Below, piece after piece: positions 7,856 to 14,035 of a DNA stretch of 16,072 nucleotides. How positions within the stretch are numbered: the stretch's first letter is position 1; the number at the start of each line of letters is the position of its first letter. Made by a program: the position numbers and the translations under genes. The stretch comes from an uncultured Clostridium sp. (GTDB lineage Bacteria; Bacillota; Clostridia; Lachnospirales; Lachnospiraceae), in contig NZ_URHZ01000101.1 of assembly GCF_900547735.1 (NCBI RefSeq), forward strand, positions 1 to 16,072, given 5' to 3'. The notes beneath the pieces were generated by a model. That model had not been told where the DNA came from. It saw nothing but the letters and a program-made list of their open reading frames with translations, and searched no databases.

Positions 7856-8680
7856 TCAGTAATTATATTTTAATCGGTTCTTTTCCAGATATTTTAAAAT
7901 CCAGTACGGGTTTACGCTCATCTCTTCATAATGATCGGTTCGGATATAAATTCCCAGGTGCAGATGCACGGCAAAATTACCCACCGTGTTCTCCTGCTTT
8001 CCATAGCCGGAATCACCCATATAGCCGAGCAGCTCTCCCGCCCTCACCTTATCTCCCACCTTTAAATCTCCCGCATAGGAGTAGAGATGGGCATAGTAAA
8101 TGTAAGCGCCCGACGGCGTCCTGATTCCGATACGCCAGCCTCCCTGTTCCAGCCAGCCCATCTTTTCCACCGTGCCGTCGCTGATGCTTATAACGGGGTA
8201 AAAACCGCGTTCCCGCTCCGTGCCCATGATGTCACAGCCCTCATGTCCCCTCTCTCCTCCGTAGGTCCGCTTCTGTTTCCAGCTGTCCTCATAGACGGGA
8301 AAAGGAGTTCCCGCCCTCGTGCTCTCCGGGATTGGGAAATATTTTAAATCCGTAAGGATTACCTCATATGCACCCGCCAGTTTCTTATACGCGGCCGGCT
8401 TCTGCATCAGGGCCATGCTGTTATGATACGTCAAATCCTTACAGTCTGTCAAATCAAATTCATGTTCCAGCATCAGGGATGCTATCTGATCGTAATCCGG
8501 GCTTTTCTGCCCGGCAATGGCCGCTCCCAGCTTCATGCTCCTGAAGTCGTCGCTCTCCCAGGTATAGGCATTCAACTGGTAAAAGCCGGGGTTCTGCCCC
8601 AGCCAGTGAAACATGGTCGTGTTAAAGACGGATAACAGAATGAGAAATATAATGAACATAAGAGAATCGCTTCCGGACAT
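7856..8680 (-). CDS. Membrane-anchored M23-family metallopeptidase
   Basis: A LytM/peptidase M23 domain protein, expected to cut peptidoglycan cross-bridges or stems outside the membrane. A single hydrophobic segment at residues 8-19 (MFIIFLILLSVF) acts as signal or anchor. About 110 residues of unassigned sequence follow, then the M23 domain. All zinc ligands appear present: GHEGCD (His146, Asp150), YYAHLYSYAG (His198, catalytic) and the HxH in AVHLHLGIY (His239, His241), so it looks active rather than a degenerate regulator. The start at 8680 lacks a ribosome binding site. An ATG seven codons later (8657-8659) has a weak GGAAG, and a TATAAT lies just before the first ATG, so the shorter form is possible. 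It heads the left-hand minus-strand run and is divergent to ylbJ. Confidence 0.88.
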   Translation of the reverse strand: MSGSDSLMFIIFLILLSVFNTTMFHWLGQNPGFYQLNAYTWESDDFRSMKLGAAIAGQKSPDYDQIASLMLEHEFDLTDCKDLTYHNSMALMQKPAAYKKLAGAYEVILTDLKYFPIPESTRAGTPFPVYEDSWKQKRTYGGERGHEGCDIMGTERERGFYPVISISDGTVEKMGWLEQGGWRIGIRTPSGAYIYYAHLYSYAGDLKVGDKVRAGELLGYMGDSGYGKQENTVGNFAVHLHLGIYIRTDHYEEMSVNPYWILKYLEKNRLKYNY

Positions 8681-8682
8681 AT

Positions 8683-8688
8683 ATTATA
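8683..8688 (-). promoter_or_regulatory. Possible -10 box upstream of the M23 gene
   Basis: A perfect TATAAT on the minus strand lies two bases before the first ATG of the M23 gene. No convincing -35 hexamer sits 16 to 18 bases further upstream (AAGAGT at 17), and there is no extended TG. If used, transcription would start near 8676 and favour the downstream ATG at 8657-8659. It shares the 31-base divergent gap with the ylbJ start. Confidence 0.3.
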
Positions 8689-8711
8689 TAAAACATTCTA
8701 TTCGGACTCTT

Positions 8712-9701
8712 ATGAAAAAATCCATCCTGCCGGTCATCCCGGTCCTGATCCTGATTTTCCTGCTGATGCATCCGGCCCAGTCCTTTGAGGGGGCCAAGTC
8801 CGGTCTTCTGCTGTGGTTTAACGTGGTGCTCCCGACGCTGCTTCCCTTTATGCTTTGTTCCAGCCTGCTTGTGGCCTGGGGAGGCGTGCCTCTCATCACC
8901 CGTCCCTTTTCCCCTCTTTTCAGGCTGCTTCACCTGTCGGACGGCGGTAGCTATGCCCTGATGGCAGGGCTTCTCTGCGGCTACCCGATGGGGGCCAAGA
9001 CGACCGCCGATTTCCTGAGAGAAGGAAAAATCACGGCAAATGAGGGAAAGCGGCTTCTGGCCATCGCAGGCTGTCCCAGCCCGATGTTCGTAGCCGGATA
9101 TGTCCATTCCCATCTGGACGGTACCGTCCCGTTTTTCTCAGTCGCGGTTTCCCTTTACATACCGGTTATTCTGCTCGGTTTTCTGGTACAGGTTTTCTAC
9201 AGGGACAGGAAATGGGGGCAAAAAAAATCGACCGCTGTCTATTTTGCCGAAGGAAGAAGCGCCGCCTTGCTGCCTGCGGGCGCATCTGCGGGTACGTCTA
9301 TGGAGGTGTCTGCGGATATACCTCCCGCCAAATCCCAGCCCTTTGACGAGATTATGATGTCTTCCCTGGAAATTATGGTCAAAATCGGCGGATATATCAT
9401 GCTGTATTCCATCCTCGCGCGTTTTATCTGCGGCTCCGGCCTGATCCCGGAACCGGTCAAACCGCTCCTGACCGGTTTTGTGGAAATGACGACGGGAATC
9501 GACAATGTCTCACGCTCGCTGTCCGGCCTGCCCGCTGCGCTTGTAATCCTGTTTTCGGCCGCCTTCGGAGGCCTCTCCGGCGTCTCCCAGACAAATACGG
9601 TTATAAAAAATGCCGGACTCTCCATCCGGCATTATGTACTCTGGAAACTGGTTCACGCCAGTCTCGCATGTTTTATTCTTATTCTGCTGTCATCTCTGTA
9701 G
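8712..9701 (+). CDS. ylbJ: YlbJ-type sporulation integral membrane protein
   Basis: A multi-pass membrane protein of the nucleoside-recognition (Gate) domain family. YlbJ in Bacillus is a sporulation protein needed for normal spore development; its transported substrate is not known to me. The 329-residue form starts MKKSILPVIPVLILIFLLM, the first membrane segment. Further hydrophobic stretches include FNVVLPTLLPFMLCSSLLVAWG and a paired glycine-rich repeat in each half (GLLCGYPMGAKTT, then FGGLSGVSQTNTVI). GCPSPMFVAGYV is characteristic. Upstream in-frame ATG codons exist to 8613 but fall inside the M23 gene and add a hydrophilic leader, so I chose 8712; no strong ribosome binding site is seen there. 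It is the only plus-strand gene here, and its last 23 bases overlap the end of the coiled-coil gene tail to tail. Confidence 0.85.
   Translation: MKKSILPVIPVLILIFLLMHPAQSFEGAKSGLLLWFNVVLPTLLPFMLCSSLLVAWGGVPLITRPFSPLFRLLHLSDGGSYALMAGLLCGYPMGAKTTADFLREGKITANEGKRLLAIAGCPSPMFVAGYVHSHLDGTVPFFSVAVSLYIPVILLGFLVQVFYRDRKWGQKKSTAVYFAEGRSAALLPAGASAGTSMEVSADIPPAKSQPFDEIMMSSLEIMVKIGGYIMLYSILARFICGSGLIPEPVKPLLTGFVEMTTGIDNVSRSLSGLPAALVILFSAAFGGLSGVSQTNTVIKNAGLSIRHYVLWKLVHASLACFILILLSSL
9605..9633 (-). terminator. Rho-independent terminator of the rsmD-coaD run, inside ylbJ
   Basis: On the minus strand AATGCCGGA (9633-9625) pairs perfectly with TCCGGCATT (9617-9609) around a seven-base loop. The TT closing the stem runs into T residues down to 9605, giving six T in a row. 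It lies 45 bases past the stop of the coiled-coil gene, at the normal place for its terminator. The same bases encode KNAGLSIRH of YlbJ on the other strand. Confidence 0.85.
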
Positions 9702-10272
9702 CCGCGGCCTCACCGTTGTCATCCGGCTCCCTCACGACGCTGCCTGCCAGCTCGTTGCGGTTGGAGGATACAATGTCAAAGCTGGACTGCATGGAACTCA
9801 TATAGGCGTCGAATCTGCCCTGTGCGCCTTCCATGGAGTGCTTGATGATCGTCTGAAGGCTGCGCAGCATATCGTCCGTATACTGTACGGAACCCTGGCG
9901 GATATTGTTCGCCTCAATCACGGCGCCGTCCACAATTGCCTGGGCCTGGGCATTCGCCTGTTCAATGATGCTGTTAGCCTCGGAATAGGCGCGCTGCATA
10001 ATCTCATGTTCATTCACCAGTTCATTCGTCTGGGCCGTTGCCTCCGCCACCATGGCATCGGCCTGGGAGCGTGCTTCCTGGAGAATGGCATCCTGGTTGC
10101 TGATAATCTTCTGGTACTTCTTAATCTCTTCCGGTATCCTTAAGCGGAGCTCCACAAGCAGCTCCTCAATCTCTTCTTTATTAACAAGAATCTTTGCATT
10201 GGACAGCGCCTGATACTTACAACTGTCGATGTAGTCTTCAATCTCTGTAATGATCTGTTCAATTCTGCTCAT
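9679..10272 (-). CDS. Coiled-coil protein of unknown function downstream of coaD
   Basis: I recognise the type but not a function: related Clostridia proteins are often labelled ATPase or V-type ATPase subunit H-like because of composition alone. The 197-residue protein has no signal or membrane segment. Residues about 20-75 are charged helix (KEEIEELLVELRLRIPEEIKKYQ). Residues 78-135 form an alanine/glutamine/glutamate-rich coiled coil (QEARSQADAMVAEATAQTNELV and beyond) with a spacing resembling DivIVA or the stalk subunits of rotary ATPases. The tail is acidic (EPDDNGEAAATEMTAE). No other ATP synthase gene is nearby, so an ATPase role is doubtful; a DivIVA/GpsB-like scaffold is a guess. 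The start has AAGGAG eight bases upstream. It follows coaD by 29 bases and ends in its own terminator. Confidence 0.85.
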   Translation of the reverse strand: MSRIEQIITEIEDYIDSCKYQALSNAKILVNKEEIEELLVELRLRIPEEIKKYQKIISNQDAILQEARSQADAMVAEATAQTNELVNEHEIMQRAYSEANSIIEQANAQAQAIVDGAVIEANNIRQGSVQYTDDMLRSLQTIIKHSMEGAQGRFDAYMSSMQSSFDIVSSNRNELAGSVVREPDDNGEAAATEMTAE

Positions 10273-10301
10273 AGTCTTTCTCCTTACTTATTTGCTCCCT
10301 G

Positions 10302-10787
10302 TCACTTTTGCACCGCATATTTCTTTCTCACTTCCTCGGCTATCTCGGGAGCCAGAAAGGAAGAAATATCACCGCCGTACATGGCCACTTCCTTCGCCAT
10401 GCTGGAGCTTAAATATGCATATTTAAGATTGGTAGTCAGGAACAGTGTGTCTATCTCGGGTGCAATAACCCTGTTCATCTGCGCAAGCTGCAGTTCATAC
10501 TCAAAATCCGTAATAGCCCTGAGTCCCCTGACGATCACGTTCGCATCGTTCCCGCGTACAAAATCAATCAGCAGACCATCAAAAGACTGCACCTCCACAT
10601 TGCCAAAATGCGAGGTTACGTCCCTTAACATCTTAACACGTTCTTCGACAGAAAACAACGGAGATTTTGCACTATTATTCAAAACCCCGACGATGAGTTT
10701 ATCAAAAATTTTGGAAGAACGCTCAATTATATCAAAATGGCCGAGCGTCACCGGGTCAAAGCTGCCCGGGTAAATGGCTGTTTTCAT
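10302..10787 (-). CDS. coaD: Phosphopantetheine adenylyltransferase
   Basis: CoaD transfers AMP from ATP to 4'-phosphopantetheine, giving dephospho-CoA, the penultimate step of coenzyme A synthesis in the cytosol. The N-terminus AIYPGSFDPVTLGHFDII holds the nucleotidyltransferase TxGH motif (Thr14 to His17). RGNDANVIVRGLRAITDFEYE (about residues 78-98) and YLSSSMAKEVAMYGGDIS are classic CoaD motifs. At 161 residues it has the standard length and is intact. It starts two bases after the rsmD stop, the usual rsmD-coaD pair in Firmicutes, with GGAG ten bases upstream of the ATG. Very high confidence. Confidence 0.97.
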   Translation of the reverse strand: MKTAIYPGSFDPVTLGHFDIIERSSKIFDKLIVGVLNNSAKSPLFSVEERVKMLRDVTSHFGNVEVQSFDGLLIDFVRGNDANVIVRGLRAITDFEYELQLAQMNRVIAPEIDTLFLTTNLKYAYLSSSMAKEVAMYGGDISSFLAPEIAEEVRKKYAVQK

Positions 10788-10789
10788 TC

Positions 10790-11350
10790 TTAGTTTTCTC
10801 CTTTGGTAATGAATAAATGCTTGTTTGTCTTATACTCTTTTTCGCGTACAAGTTCAAAACCAAGCTCAGAAAGATAATCCGTCTCTGTCTCCCTGGATGC
10901 TTCCGCAATAATAAGGGTATCCCGGTCAATCAAAGCTGAATGGGCCAGATATTCAAGCACAGTCTTCTCCAGCAGCTGATTGTATGGCGGATCCATAAAA
11001 ATGATATTAAACGTAAGCTGCCTGTCCTCCAGACGCTTAAGCGCGGTTATCACATCACAGTCCATCACCATTGCCTTCTCTTCCAGACGGGTAGTCTTAA
11101 GATTCTCTCTGATACATTCGATTGCCCTTTTATTATTCTCCACCATAACGGCCAGCCCGGCGCCGCGGCTCAGCGCTTCGATGCCGATTGCTCCGCTTCC
11201 GCTGAAGAGATCTAAAAAAGTGCAGCCATAAATATCATTCTGCATCATGTTAAATAGCGTCTCTTTAATTCTATCTGTGGTAGGTCTGGTATCCTTACCT
11301 TCTATTGTTTTCAAAAGCAGCCTCTTGGCGCTTCCCGATATCACACGCAT
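10790..11350 (-). CDS. rsmD: 16S rRNA (guanine(966)-N(2))-methyltransferase RsmD
   Basis: RsmD methylates N2 of G966 in 16S rRNA during 30S assembly. The protein starts MRVISGSAKRLLLKTIEG, with the conserved DTRPTTDRIKETLFNM. It has the SAM motif FLDLFSGSGAIGIEALSRGA and the catalytic MDPPYNQ. The frame is open ten codons upstream to 11380, but that start has no ribosome binding site and sits immediately after a TATAAT, so it would lie at the very 5' end of the transcript. The ATG at 11348-11350 is preceded by GGGGAAAG and gives the normal family N-terminus (186 residues). It is the first gene of the rsmD-coaD-coiled-coil operon. Confidence 0.94.
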   Translation of the reverse strand: MRVISGSAKRLLLKTIEGKDTRPTTDRIKETLFNMMQNDIYGCTFLDLFSGSGAIGIEALSRGAGLAVMVENNKRAIECIRENLKTTRLEEKAMVMDCDVITALKRLEDRQLTFNIIFMDPPYNQLLEKTVLEYLAHSALIDRDTLIIAEASRETETDYLSELGFELVREKEYKTNKHLFITKGEN

Positions 11351-11382
11351 GGATTCTTTCCCCGAAAATTTTTTTCTCATCT

Positions 11383-11411
11383 ATTATAGTATGTAATTCA
11401 TTTATATACAA
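11383..11411 (-). promoter_or_regulatory. Sigma-A-type promoter for rsmD-coaD
   Basis: On the minus strand TTGTAT (11411-11406) is followed after exactly 17 bases by a perfect TATAAT (11388-11383). Transcription would begin near 11376, about 26 bases upstream of the chosen rsmD start, leaving room for its ribosome binding site. The -35 box keeps only the TTG. The position also fits, after the terminator of the preceding spore protein gene. Confidence 0.55.
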
Positions 11412-11443
11412 GCAGTATTTCCGAATTCAAAGCCATTTCACGC

Positions 11444-11487
11444 AAAAATACAGGGCAATGGCAGCATAACATCTGCCGCAGCCCTGT
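11444..11487 (-). terminator. Rho-independent terminator of the SASP gene
   Basis: On the minus strand ACAGGGC (11487-11481) pairs with GCCCTGT (11456-11450), and inside it GGCAG pairs with CTGCC (11477-11473 with 11464-11460) across a 3x3 internal loop and an eight-base loop. After the stem, ATTTTTG supplies five T residues (11448-11444). It begins 49 bases past the spore protein stop. Confidence 0.8.
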
Positions 11488-11535
11488 ACCTTCGCCGAAA
11501 AACTCAGGATTTTCCGTTAATGTCAGTTAAATGAT

Positions 11536-11736
11536 TTATTTACCTGCCATCTGTCTTTCCTGTGCTTCGATCATCTTCTTAACCATATATCCGCCTACAG
11601 AACCATTCTGTGCAGATGTTAAGTTACCATTGTATCCGTTTGTTAACGGCACACCAATTTCGTTGGCAACCTCCATTTTAAATCTGTTCATTGCTTCCTT
11701 TGCTTCTGGTACGTTTGTGTTGTTTGTAGTAGACAT
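11536..11736 (-). CDS. Alpha/beta-type small acid-soluble spore protein
   Basis: A DNA-binding protein made late in the forespore that coats and protects spore DNA and is degraded on germination. The 66 residues contain both family signatures: PEAKEAMNRFKMEVANEIGVPL (residues 10-31) with the MEVA/NE site expected for the germination protease, and NGSVGGYMVKKMIEAQERQ near the C-terminus. The frame is open 20 codons further upstream, but the ATG at 11734-11736 has a perfect AGGAGG eight bases before it and gives the family N-terminus. The gene stands alone with its own terminator. Codons are A+T-rich compared with neighbours, as in other highly expressed genes. This is direct evidence that the host, or its ancestor, forms spores. 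Several paralogues are usual, so no letter is assigned. Confidence 0.96.
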   Translation of the reverse strand: MSTTNNTNVPEAKEAMNRFKMEVANEIGVPLTNGYNGNLTSAQNGSVGGYMVKKMIEAQERQMAGK

Positions 11737-11783
11737 AATAAACGCCTCCTTTTCATCTGTTTTTATTTTGCCCATGCATTTGT

Positions 11784-11812
11784 TTGTGTGTTTCATGGGC
11801 TGTTATTTATGC
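11784..11812 (-). promoter_or_regulatory. Possible sigma-G-type promoter of the SASP gene
   Basis: SASP genes are read by the forespore factor sigma-G (GNATA-like -35, CATNNTA-like -10). On the minus strand GCATA (11812-11808) is followed after 17 bases by CACACAA (11790-11784), which keeps five of seven positions of CATACTA. Transcription would start near 11777, about 40 bases before the start codon. An imperfect inverted repeat, CCCATG (11771-11776) with CATGGG (11794-11799), surrounds the -10. No sigma-A-like promoter is seen. Tentative. Confidence 0.35.
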
Positions 11813-11939
11813 TACACTCCTATTATGGCTCTCAGATGAAATAATACTCTGATATCTTTTGGAACAAATGGAATTTCCTGCCACCTGTCCAATCGGACGT
11901 TTATTTCCTACAATAATAACGGTTTTGTTGAGTGGCAAT

Positions 11940-11964
11940 GAAAAGTTCGCGAAGCGTGCTTTTC
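11940..11964 (-). terminator. Weak hairpin after pgeF, possible terminator
   Basis: GAAAAG (11940-11945) pairs with CTTTTC (11959-11964); inside, CGC (11948-11950) pairs with GCG (11954-11956) around GAA. It starts 15 bases past the pgeF stop on the minus strand. The T residues are within the stem and only ATTG follows, so termination would be inefficient. The rest of the 243-base gap up to the SASP start holds the SASP promoter region and nothing else I can support. Confidence 0.3.
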
Positions 11965-11979
11965 GCTGTTTCTGCCTTT

Positions 11980-12849
11980 TTATTTATAATTTTGAATCTG
12001 CTTTTCTTTTAATGAAAGGAATGCGCAGAGATTGCCGCGCCGTTCCGCGCTCCTTCTGTGGGAAAATAACAGATCCGGATTGCAGTAAGTGCAGATATTG
12101 GTCACCGCCAGATTTTCTTTTCTGATTCCTGCCTCCGTTAAAACAATCTCATTGGCCTTCCAAAGATCGAGCTGGTATTTTCCGTCCGGCTTTTTAAGTA
12201 AAATTGCATTATGGTATGTTTCATCAAAAGCGCCGCAAAATTCTTCGGCCACTTCCGCTCCCACCTCATAGCAGTCCTTACAGATGCTCGGTCCGACACA
12301 GGCGATGATATCCTCCGGCCGTGAGCCGAACGCCTCTTTCATCGCGTCCACCGTCACCTGTCCCATCCGTTTTACCGTGCCGCGCCAGCCGGAATGTGAC
12401 AGGCCAATCGCCCTGTGGACCGGATCCAGAAAATAAAGCGGAACGCAGTCCGCAAAAAACGTAACCAGAGTAATGCCGGGAATATCGGTGATCAGGCCGT
12501 CCACATCGCGGTAATCACGGTCCCTCACTACGCCTTTCCCCTCATCCTCCGCCGTCACGCGCCTTACATTTGTCGTATGAGTCTGCCAGGTCAGAACCAT
12601 GCGGTTCATGTCCACACCAAGGGCCGCAGCCATCCTCCTGTAATTTTCGAGCACATCTTCCCGGTTGTCTCCCCTTGTAAAGGAGAAGTTCATCGTTGCA
12701 AAATCTCCTTTGCTCACCCCGCCCAGTCTGGTGGAAAAAGCCTGGGAAACAAGCCCCGTTTTTTCAAGGATGGGAAACGACAGAAAAGGAACACCCTCCT
12801 TTTCTTTAAGCGTCAATATGGTACCCTCTGTCTTTTTCATAAATTCCAT
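11980..12849 (-). CDS. pgeF: Peptidoglycan editing factor PgeF (YfiH/YlmD, DUF152)
   Basis: PgeF-family proteins prevent misincorporation of serine for alanine in peptidoglycan precursors in E. coli; relatives show purine-nucleoside-cleaving or polyphenol oxidoreductase activity. The metal/active-site triad is intact: TWQTHTTN (His91), FFADCVPLYF (Cys135) and LSHSGWRGTVKRMG (His152). Also seen are STRLGGVSKGDFATMNFS near the N-terminus, CVGPSICKDCYEVG, and the terminal FSHRRSAERRGNLCAFLSL. Its 289 residues are normal. The start ATG has AGGAGG about ten bases upstream; an ATG three codons on is less well placed. It lies 27 bases after yraN and seems to be the last gene of the lepB run. In many Firmicutes the gene is near division genes instead. 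Confidence 0.94.
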   Translation of the reverse strand: MEFMKKTEGTILTLKEKEGVPFLSFPILEKTGLVSQAFSTRLGGVSKGDFATMNFSFTRGDNREDVLENYRRMAAALGVDMNRMVLTWQTHTTNVRRVTAEDEGKGVVRDRDYRDVDGLITDIPGITLVTFFADCVPLYFLDPVHRAIGLSHSGWRGTVKRMGQVTVDAMKEAFGSRPEDIIACVGPSICKDCYEVGAEVAEEFCGAFDETYHNAILLKKPDGKYQLDLWKANEIVLTEAGIRKENLAVTNICTYCNPDLLFSHRRSAERRGNLCAFLSLKEKQIQNYK

Positions 12850-12876
12850 TCTTTCAAGTCCTCCTGAACAGAAGCG

Positions 12877-13236
12877 TCATGACAGCCAGAATGCGTCCTT
12901 AACCACGCGCACCTCATCGCCCAGAATCGCCACGACATCAAAACGGCAGGGAATATCCTCCCCGTATCCGTGGGTCAAAAGGTAATAGCGGGCCGCTCCG
13001 GCAATTCTTCGTCTCTTCTTCATGTCCACTGCCTCCGCCGGATCTCCGCTGTACCCTGAGCTTCTGTATTTTACCTCTATAAATACAAGGTATCCGTTAT
13101 CCTTTGCAATGAGATCAATCTCTCCCGTGCGGCAGCGGTAATTCCGTTCCAGAATTACATAGCCCCGCTCCGTAAGAAAAACAGCCGCCTGTGATTCATG
13201 ACGGCTGCCTGTCTCTCTGTTATTTTTAGTACCCAT
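12877..13236 (-). CDS. yraN: YraN family protein (UPF0102), putative endonuclease-like
   Basis: A small conserved protein with a predicted PD-(D/E)xK nuclease/Holliday-resolvase-like fold; its function is not established. The family core is intact: GEIDLIAKDNGYLVFIEVK (Glu39, Asp41, Glu54, Lys56 as the putative metal and catalytic residues), preceded by AVFLTERGYVILERNYRC and followed by the usual RRRIAGAARYYL helix and CRFDVVAI strand. At 119 residues it has standard length. It conventionally follows rnhB, as here. The ATG has only a GGGA about ten bases upstream, supplied by a degenerate last unit of the tandem array that fills the rnhB-yraN gap, so its translation may depend on that array. 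Confidence 0.93.
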   Translation of the reverse strand: MGTKNNRETGSRHESQAAVFLTERGYVILERNYRCRTGEIDLIAKDNGYLVFIEVKYRSSGYSGDPAEAVDMKKRRRIAGAARYYLLTHGYGEDIPCRFDVVAILGDEVRVVKDAFWLS

Positions 13237-13250
13237 TCATTTTAGTCCCG

Positions 13251-13330
13251 TCAATCTTAGGTCCTGTTAATCTTAGTTCCTGTTAATCTTAGTTCCTCTT
13301 AATCTTAGTTCCTCTTAATCTTAGTTCCTG
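13251..13330. repeat. Five 16-bp tandem repeats between rnhB and yraN
   Basis: Five head-to-tail units fill the gap exactly: 13251-13266, 13267-13282, 13283-13298, 13299-13314 and 13315-13330. The plus-strand consensus is TTAATCTTAGTTCCTS; the three middle-to-right changes are only G/C at the last base, and the first unit has two further changes. A degraded sixth unit, shortened by one base, covers 13236-13250. Read on the transcribed strand each unit is SAGGAACTAAGATTAA: an AGGA ribosome-binding-like tetramer followed by in-frame TAA codons. The array starts at the base next to the rnhB stop codon. Confidence 0.95.
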
Positions 13331-13978
13331 TTATTTTAAATCCATCTTCGTTAAAAAGCTTCTGCGGTGGATCGGGCAGACGCCGAATTCCCGGATGGCG
13401 TCCATATGCGCCTTTGTACCGTATCCCTTATGCTGTGCAAAACCGTATTCCGGATAAAGCTTGTCATATTCTCCCATCATGCGGTCCCTCGTCACTTTAG
13501 CCAGTATGCTGGCCGCTGCGATGGAAACGCTTTTGGCGTCGCCCTTAATAATCTTAACCTGTTTTTTCTCATCGATTCCAGGAATGATGACGGCGTCGTT
13601 CAGCAGGATATCCGGCTCGGAGGAAAGGGCGGATACCGCCTGTCTCATCGCCTCATAGGTGGCCTGAAGAATATTGATTTCATCAATGACCGCCGGGCTC
13701 ACGACTCCCACTCCGTACGTCACCGCTTTTTCCTGAATTTCCTGAAACAGTTCCTCGCGCCGTTTCTCGGAGAGCTTCTTGGAGTCATTCAGCCAGAGAA
13801 TGGTGGCATCCTTCGGCAAAACGGCGGCAGCCGCCACAACCGGACCTGCAAGCGGTCCCCTGCCTGCTTCGTCGATTCCGCAGACAATGGAATACCCTTC
13901 ATATTTGCGCTCATATTCTTTCATCCGTTCCAGGCGCGCAAGCTCCTGCTCCAGCTTCTCACTGCTGATTTTTCTCAT
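13331..13978 (-). CDS. rnhB: Ribonuclease HII
   Basis: RNase HII cuts the RNA strand of RNA-DNA hybrids and removes single ribonucleotides misincorporated in DNA. The active-site signature CGIDEAGRGPLAGPVV gives Asp36 and Glu37. Further acidic residues are Asp129 (LLNDAV) and Asp166 (ILAKVTRDRMM), within the family block KSVSIAAASILAKVTRD. The C-terminus HKGYGTKAHMDAIREFGVCPIHRRSF is canonical. At 215 residues it is complete. The N-terminal extension of about 30 charged residues (EKLEQELARLERMKEYERKY) is common in Firmicutes. AGGAG lies about 11 bases before the ATG. It follows rbgA by 57 bases and is followed by the tandem array and yraN. Confidence 0.97.
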   Translation of the reverse strand: MRKISSEKLEQELARLERMKEYERKYEGYSIVCGIDEAGRGPLAGPVVAAAAVLPKDATILWLNDSKKLSEKRREELFQEIQEKAVTYGVGVVSPAVIDEINILQATYEAMRQAVSALSSEPDILLNDAVIIPGIDEKKQVKIIKGDAKSVSIAAASILAKVTRDRMMGEYDKLYPEYGFAQHKGYGTKAHMDAIREFGVCPIHRRSFLTKMDLK

Positions 13979-14035
13979 CCTTTGTATCTCTCCTGTCTTA
14001 TCGTTCAGTTCCCTGTCTCTGGTTTCTCTATTTTC

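Noticed and set aside
8645..8695. Sigma-E promoter for ylbJ
   Set aside because: CATATATT resembles a -10, but no -35 at proper spacing is convincing; the role is plausible from known YlbJ biology, not from this sequence.
8613..8711. Longer N-terminus for YlbJ beginning at 8613
   Set aside because: It would overlap the divergent M23 gene by up to 68 bases and add a hydrophilic leader before the first membrane segment, with no supporting ribosome binding site.
9679..10272. V-type ATPase subunit annotation of the coiled-coil gene
   Set aside because: The likeness rests on coiled-coil composition only; no other ATPase subunit genes are near.
11859..12125. 88-codon plus-strand open frame beside the SASP gene
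   Set aside because: More than half lies antisense to pgeF, with no ribosome binding site and a cysteine/phenylalanine-rich shadow composition.
13251..13330. Tandem 16-bp array as a CRISPR array
   Set aside because: Units are directly adjacent with no spacers and are too short; no cas gene is present.
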